A stretch of DNA of 36,355 bases, taken from an uncultured Pelagibacteraceae bacterium. GTDB taxonomy: Bacteria; Pseudomonadota; Alphaproteobacteria; Pelagibacterales; Pelagibacteraceae. Below the pieces are notes generated by a model. That model worked only from the letters and a program-made list of their open reading frames with translations, was not told the origin of the DNA and searched no databases. The DNA lies in NCBI GenBank assembly GCA_902590625.1, contig CACIXL010000009.1:1-36355 (forward strand), written 5' to 3'. This document shows, piece after piece, positions 32,456-36,355 of this stretch. Positions within the stretch are counted from its first letter, which is position 1; every line of letters starts with the position of its first letter. A program made the translations under genes and the position numbers.

Positions 32456-33259
32456 ATGTTAGATGATTTTTTTATAAGAGCTTTAATAGCTGGACTTGGG
32501 ATTGCAATTGTAACAGGTCCTCTCGGGTGTTTTGTTATATGGAGAAGGCTATCTTATTTCGGTGATACTCTTGCACACTCAGCTTTACTTGGAGTAACCT
32601 TAGCTTATACTTTGGAATTTAATATTGCTTTTTCAGTATTTATTATTTCATCTTTAATTGCATTAATTTTAATTCAACTTCAAAAAAGAACCAATCTACC
32701 AGGAGATGCTTTATTAGGACTCTTAGCTCATTCATCTTTAGCAGTTGGACTTGTCGTTATTGGTTTTTTAACATTCATTAGGTTCGATATAATGGGATTA
32801 TTATTTGGAGACATTCTAGCTGTTACAGTTGATGATATATTAATCATATGGATAGGAGGTCCATTAATTCTTCTAATTCTTAAATTAATTTGGAAACCTT
32901 TGTTTGCATCAACAGTAAATTATGAGTTAGCAGAGGCCGAAGGTTTAAATCCTGATAGAGCTAAAGCTATTTTCACAATTTTAATGGCTGGGATTATTGC
33001 TATTTCAATTAAAATGGTTGGATTATTGTTAATTACAGGTATGTTAATTATACCAGCAGCAATGGCTAGAAATACTTCTTCAAGTCCACAGAGTATGGTT
33101 ATCTATTCAATACTTGGCGGTTTATTATCAGTAGTTTTAGGTTTATTTACTTCATTAGAATTTAATACATCCTCAGGTCCATCAATTATAGCAGCTTCCT
33201 TATTTTTATTCATACTTTCATTATTAAATATCAAGCAATCGATTAAATTGAAAAATTAA
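32456..33259 (+). CDS. znuB: Zinc ABC transporter permease
   Basis: A 267-residue ABC-3 family permease with eight or so hydrophobic segments. GPLGCFVIWRRLSYFGDTLAHSALLGVTLAY near the start is a hallmark of ZnuB/MntB-type permeases. VNYELAEAEGLNPDRAKAIFTILMAG is the cytoplasmic coupling region, and LLLITGMLIIPAAMARN is the following helix. It would pair with ZnuC and take zinc from ZnuA. Start ATG follows the znuC stop directly. Confidence 0.93.
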   Translation: MLDDFFIRALIAGLGIAIVTGPLGCFVIWRRLSYFGDTLAHSALLGVTLAYTLEFNIAFSVFIISSLIALILIQLQKRTNLPGDALLGLLAHSSLAVGLVVIGFLTFIRFDIMGLLFGDILAVTVDDILIIWIGGPLILLILKLIWKPLFASTVNYELAEAEGLNPDRAKAIFTILMAGIIAISIKMVGLLLITGMLIIPAAMARNTSSSPQSMVIYSILGGLLSVVLGLFTSLEFNTSSGPSIIAASLFLFILSLLNIKQSIKLKN

Positions 33260-33274
33260 TGATAAACAAGTAAA

Positions 33275-33676
33275 ATGGACAAAATGTATAAAGAAAATAA
33301 TCTTTCAAAAAATCAACAAATCATTTTTGATTTAATTGATAAATCTTCAGAACCATTAAAAGCATACACAATACTTTTTAGTGTTCAAAAGAAAGGAATT
33401 AAAGCTCCACCTCAAGTTTATCGAGCATTAGATAAATTAGTTGAGACGGGTAAAATTCATAAAATTGAAAGTAAAAATGCTTTTGTTGCATGCAGAAATT
33501 CAAATTGTGAAATTTCAAAAGCTACAGCATTTTCAATTTGTGAAAGTTGTGAAATGGTTGATGAAATTAATGATGATAAACTTACAAAATATTTAACAAA
33601 TTTTAGTGATAAAAAAGGAACTAAGTATAAAAGATTTAATTTAGAATTTTTTGGTTTGTGTAAAAAGTGCAAATAA
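33275..33676 (+). CDS. zur: Fur-family zinc uptake regulator
   Basis: A 133-residue Fur-family repressor. The winged-helix domain covers LSKNQQIIFDLIDKSSEPLKAYTILFSVQKKGIKAPPQVYRALDKLVETGKIHKI. The second part carries two Cys pairs: C-x2-C in CESCEMVDE and C-x2-C near the end (FGLCKKCK), the structural zinc site, with an additional CRNSNCE pair. The DNA-recognition helix is in the PPQVYRALDKL region, as in Zur. The position right behind znuCB and the Zur-like boxes upstream of znuA/znuC support Zur over Fur or PerR and suggest autoregulation. It lacks the HHH motif common in Fur. Confidence 0.9.
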   Translation: MDKMYKENNLSKNQQIIFDLIDKSSEPLKAYTILFSVQKKGIKAPPQVYRALDKLVETGKIHKIESKNAFVACRNSNCEISKATAFSICESCEMVDEINDDKLTKYLTNFSDKKGTKYKRFNLEFFGLCKKCK

Positions 33677-33736
33677 AAAACAAAATAAGCTAATCTCCAA
33701 AAATCATAAGCATATCTTCCATAATTCACTTTTTAG

Positions 33737-33767
33737 TTGAACTACGGTTACATTATCAACCTATACA
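33737..33767 (+). promoter_or_regulatory. Possible promoter of the glycine betaine transporter operon
   Basis: TTGAAC (33737-33742) and TATACA (33762-33767) could be -35 and -10 elements, with a longish 19-base spacer. They lie in the 123-base gap after zur. No riboswitch fold was recognised in this gap. Confidence 0.25.
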
Positions 33768-33789
33768 TGTTACAAAAATTGAGGAAATT

Positions 33790-33795
33790 AGGAGG
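33790..33795 (+). promoter_or_regulatory. Strong Shine-Dalgarno sequence fixing the binding-protein start
   Basis: AGGAGG, a full anti-Shine-Dalgarno match and one of the few strong ones in the window, lies 4 bases before ATG 33800. It fixes the start at 33800, where a normal signal peptide begins. This suggests high expression, as expected for a periplasmic binding protein. Confidence 0.8.
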
Positions 33796-33799
33796 AAAT

Positions 33800-34741
33800 A
33801 TGAAATATCTAAAATATTTAGTATCTATAATAACAGCAATGTCTATTAGTAGTATCGCGTTTGCTAACGAGATCAAGATGGGCAGAGCTGATTGGGACAC
33901 AGGCTACTTTCAAGCTGAAGTCTACAAGCAGGCTTTAGAAAAAATGGGTTATAAAGTGTCAGGCCCTAAAACTATGAAGCCACAAGTGTTCTATGTTGCC
34001 GCTGCAACAGGTGATGTAGATTTATGGGTTAATGGTTGGTTCGGTACTCACGATGGTTACATCTCAGAGTCAAAAGGCAAAGTTAAGCCGGTTGGCAATG
34101 TAATGAAAAAAGGTGGATTACAGGGATACTTAATCGATAAAAAATCAGCTGATAAGTTTAAAATTAAAACAGTCCTAGATATAAAAAAACATGCCAAAAA
34201 TTGGGATTCAAATGGTGATGGGAAAGCAGACATGGTTGCGTGCCCTCCAGGTTGGGGATGCGAAAAAGTTATCCAAAAACATTTCGATGAACTTGGTTTA
34301 GGTGAATTTATAAATCCAGTTAAAGCGGATTACTCAGCGTCTATGGCTGATGTAATTTCAAAATATAAAAATGGTAAGTCAGTGTTGTTTTATACATGGA
34401 CACCTAACTGGACAGTTGGAACATTAAAGCTTGGAAAAGATGTAGTATGGATTGAAGTTCCATACAGTGGATCTAAAGCAGCAAAGGTTCCTAACGCAAC
34501 AAAATCTAAAGTGAATTTAGGTTTTGGGGCTGATGACATTAGACCAGCTGCAAATGTTGATTTCTTAAAAGCAAATCCTAAAGTTGAGAAGATGTTAAAA
34601 AAAGCATCAATTCCTTTAGCTGATATAGCTGCTCAAAACCTTAAAATGAATAAAGGGGAAAAGAGCGAGAAGGCAATTAAGAAGCACGCTAATGAATGGA
34701 TAAAAGCAAATCAAAGTACATTTGATAGCTGGATCAAGTAA
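33800..34741 (+). CDS. proX: Glycine betaine/proline-type ABC transporter substrate-binding protein (OpuAC/ProX family)
   Basis: A 313-residue periplasmic protein. The signal peptide is MKYLKYLVSIITAMSISSIAFA, cut before NEI. The mature start (IKMGRADWDTGYFQAEVYKQALEKMGYKV) is the classic OpuAC pattern, and DVDLWVNGWFGTHDGYI and VLFYTWTPNWTVG supply the tryptophan/aromatic residues that usually box quaternary amines. PPGWGCEKV and NPVKADYSASM separate the two lobes. The ligand could be glycine betaine, proline betaine, choline or DMSP. An upstream in-frame extension to 33737 has no ribosome-binding site and would spoil the signal peptide. The permease follows 19 bases downstream. Confidence 0.85.
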   Translation: MKYLKYLVSIITAMSISSIAFANEIKMGRADWDTGYFQAEVYKQALEKMGYKVSGPKTMKPQVFYVAAATGDVDLWVNGWFGTHDGYISESKGKVKPVGNVMKKGGLQGYLIDKKSADKFKIKTVLDIKKHAKNWDSNGDGKADMVACPPGWGCEKVIQKHFDELGLGEFINPVKADYSASMADVISKYKNGKSVLFYTWTPNWTVGTLKLGKDVVWIEVPYSGSKAAKVPNATKSKVNLGFGADDIRPAANVDFLKANPKVEKMLKKASIPLADIAAQNLKMNKGEKSEKAIKKHANEWIKANQSTFDSWIK

Positions 34742-34760
34742 AGGATTAGGTTAATTTTAA

Positions 34761-35612
34761 ATGAGTTTAAAATTAGCCCCTTCAGATTACGAAATATACA
34801 TTCCATTAGGTGAATGGATTGAAGGAAATATTAAAGAGTGGCTATTCGAACAAAGGCCACTCTTTAAAAAGATTTCAGCACCAATAGACACAGTTCTAAA
34901 CAGTTTAGACTCTCTTTTAAATTTTATACCTTTTCCAATAATACTTTTTATATTTGTATTCTTTGCTTTTAGAACAAATGGATTGAAGTTTGCCGTTTTT
35001 TCTTTTCTTAGTTTAATATTTATAGATCTAGTTGATCTTTGGTCTGAGAGTATGACGACATTAGCTATGATCTTCACTGCAGTATTATTTTGTATGTTAA
35101 TTGGTATACCACTGGGCATTCTTGCTTCTAGAAGTAATACTTTTGAAATTATCTTACGCCCAATACTTGATATAATGCAAACAATACCAAGTTTTGTTTA
35201 TTTAATACCTGTAGTTATGCTTTTTGGAGTTGGTTTAACGCCTGGTGTAGTTGCTACAATTATATTTGCTTTACCACCAATAATCCGATTAACAAATTTA
35301 GGAATAAGGCAAGTTGGTAAAGGATTTAAAGAGGCAGGATCAAGTTTAGGACTTACAAAATTTTTAATACTAATTAAAATTGAAATTCCTTTATCTTTAA
35401 AAACTATAATGGCAGGAGTTAATCAAACGTTGATGCTTGCATTGTCGATGGTAGTTATCGCAGCTCTTATAGGAGCTGGAGGGCTAGGCTTAACTGTATA
35501 TATAGCACTAGGAAGACTTGACGTTGGCTCTGCAGTTATTGGAGGAACAGGAATTGTAATTCTAGCAATTATTTTAGATAGAATTACACAAAAAATAATT
35601 AAATCACACTAA
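34761..35612 (+). CDS. proW: Glycine betaine/proline-type ABC transporter permease (ProW/OpuAB-like)
   Basis: A 283-residue membrane protein. Residues ~45-75 form two N-terminal helices and the rest a BPD-type permease domain. TLAMIFTAVLFCMLIGIPLGILASRS starts it, and DIMQTIPSFVYLIPVVMLFGVGLTPG and FALPPIIRLTNLGIRQV are typical of ProW/OpuAB. The EAA coupling loop is KEAGSSLGLTKFLILIKIEIPLSLKTIMAG. Upstream residues 1-30 include a PLGEWIEGNIKEWLF segment also seen in ProW proteins. No ATPase gene (proV) is adjacent in this window. Its end overlaps the convergent methyltransferase gene by 9 bases. Confidence 0.85.
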   Translation: MSLKLAPSDYEIYIPLGEWIEGNIKEWLFEQRPLFKKISAPIDTVLNSLDSLLNFIPFPIILFIFVFFAFRTNGLKFAVFSFLSLIFIDLVDLWSESMTTLAMIFTAVLFCMLIGIPLGILASRSNTFEIILRPILDIMQTIPSFVYLIPVVMLFGVGLTPGVVATIIFALPPIIRLTNLGIRQVGKGFKEAGSSLGLTKFLILIKIEIPLSLKTIMAGVNQTLMLALSMVVIAALIGAGGLGLTVYIALGRLDVGSAVIGGTGIVILAIILDRITQKIIKSH

Positions 35613-36355
35613 AGACTTTAATTTTTCAATATGTTTTGGAGTAATTTCACAACATCCTCCAATAATATTGGCTCCCTTACTTTTTAATTTTTTACAAATT
35701 TCAAAGAACTTTTTAGGAGTAAGGTCTTTCCTTTTTCCAAGTTGAACCTTAGGATTATTTGAGTCCGGTTTCCAACCTGGCGGTATGTGTTCAAAAGCAT
35801 TAATTTTAAATCCAAATGGAACTTTAAGTTTTTTCGCGTCTTTCATTACTTCATTTAAATCCTCAAACGAAACACAAGAAGCCATAATTCCAATAGGTTT
35901 ATGTTTTTGAACTTTTTTTGCAACATTTATAAATTTTTCACCCGAAGGTAATAATCCTTTGCTCCTAATATGGATACCGACTAAAATTTTTTTCTTAAAT
36001 TTTTTAATTGCACTCAAACCTAATGAACATTCTTTCCAGCTACTCATTACATCTAAATAAAAGAAATCCACATATGGATTGAGATATTTTGCCTGGGATT
36101 TAAAACTTTCTTTAATAAATTTAAGATCTTTTCCAAGATCAGCAAAATAAGTAAAATTTTGAGGTGGTAGACTTCCAGCAATCAAAACTTTTTTCTCAGA
36201 CTTGGCCACGGCTTTTTTAGCCAATTTACCTGCTAGAACGTTCAAATTTTTATATTCTTTTACTAAACCATTTTCGATAAGCCTTCGTTTTCTGCTACCA
36301 AAACTATTCGTTACTATAATTTCTGCTCCGGCTTTAATGAAGTCTAAATGAGTTT
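35604..36355 (-). CDS. Homocysteine S-methyltransferase family protein (5' end beyond window edge)
   Basis: At least 250 residues of a zinc-dependent homocysteine methyltransferase TIM barrel. The frame is open to the right edge, so the N-terminus is missing. Upstream of the TTG at 36245 the same frame reads THLDFIKAGAEIIVTNSFGSRKRRL, a standard early segment of the family, so the TTG is internal. Zinc ligands are the cysteine in GIMASCVS and the paired cysteines in NIIGGCCEITPKHI near the C-terminus. VDFFYLDVMSSW and VGIHIRSKG are intermediate barrel strands. Next to a betaine-type transporter, betaine could be the methyl donor (BHMT-like), but S-methylmethionine or DMSP are possible. The operon lies on the minus strand and its promoter is off the window. 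Confidence 0.82.
   Translation of the reverse strand, partial: THLDFIKAGAEIIVTNSFGSRKRRLIENGLVKEYKNLNVLAGKLAKKAVAKSEKKVLIAGSLPPQNFTYFADLGKDLKFIKESFKSQAKYLNPYVDFFYLDVMSSWKECSLGLSAIKKFKKKILVGIHIRSKGLLPSGEKFINVAKKVQKHKPIGIMASCVSFEDLNEVMKDAKKLKVPFGFKINAFEHIPPGWKPDSNNPKVQLGKRKDLTPKKFFEICKKLKSKGANIIGGCCEITPKHIEKLKSLV

Noticed and set aside
33737-33799. Upstream 21-residue extension of the betaine-binding protein
   Set aside because: A strong AGGAGG and a clean signal peptide fix the start at 33800.
33677-33799. Riboswitch or small RNA upstream of the betaine transporter
   Set aside because: No stable GC-containing stems or known motif were seen in this AT-rich 123-base gap.
36245-36247. TTG start of the homocysteine methyltransferase at 36245
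   Set aside because: The same frame continues upstream to the window edge with conserved family sequence (AGAEIIVTNSFGS), so this codon is internal.
1-36355. CRISPR arrays, tRNA/rRNA genes, insertion sequences, phage genes
   Set aside because: The few gaps were read through and none contains tRNA-like arms or spaced repeats; no transposase, integrase or phage protein is encoded.

Overview
The window looks like a chromosome segment of a SAR11-clade alphaproteobacterium (Candidatus Pelagibacter or a close relative). This is inferred from strongly AT-rich sequence, lysine/asparagine/isoleucine-rich proteins, almost no intergenic space, many overlapping gene ends and the gene content. No rRNA, tRNA, CRISPR array, insertion sequence or phage gene was seen.

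Positions 1-11695 form a cell-surface polysaccharide island. It holds the tail of a DegT-type aminotransferase, a B12-binding radical SAM protein, an RmlC-like sugar epimerase, two NDP-sugar dehydratase/epimerases, a fused heptose-phosphate nucleotidylyltransferase/phosphatase, two family-2 glycosyltransferases (one frameshifted), a large polytopic membrane protein, and an rmlA-rmlB-aminotransferase unit that would supply a dTDP-amino-dideoxy sugar. Orientation changes often and coding density is extreme, as expected of a hypervariable surface island.

Positions 11696-16698 form a methylthioadenosine (MTA) and polyamine module: apt (adenine salvage) diverges from mtnP, mtnA, a FucA-type class II aldolase, a fused AdoMet decarboxylase/spermidine synthase (interrupted by a one-base frameshift) and a nitrilase-family amidase. 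Spermidine synthesis releases MTA. MtnP, MtnA and the aldolase match the gene set of the DHAP shunt, which splits methylthioribulose-1-phosphate into dihydroxyacetone phosphate and methylthioacetaldehyde. Apt recaptures the adenine.

Positions 16699-27497 are mixed core genes: a DUF6165-like protein, GT9 and GT4 glycosyltransferases, a thioredoxin-fold protein divergent from a gamma-carbonic anhydrase-like protein, a secreted lyase-fold protein, a PNPOx-like protein, a beta-hydroxyacid dehydrogenase, an MFS transporter, rpoZ with a long acidic tail, dusA, a TauE/SafE permease and a phosphomannomutase/phosphoglucomutase.

Positions 27498-30631 carry nrdA-nrdB behind a good sigma-70-type promoter and two tandem NrdR-box-like sites. 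Positions 30632-33676 are a zinc regulon: znuA diverges from znuC-znuB-zur across two Zur-box-like palindromes. Positions 33677-36355 hold a glycine betaine-type ABC transporter (binding protein and permease, no ATPase here), convergent with a homocysteine S-methyltransferase that runs off the right edge.
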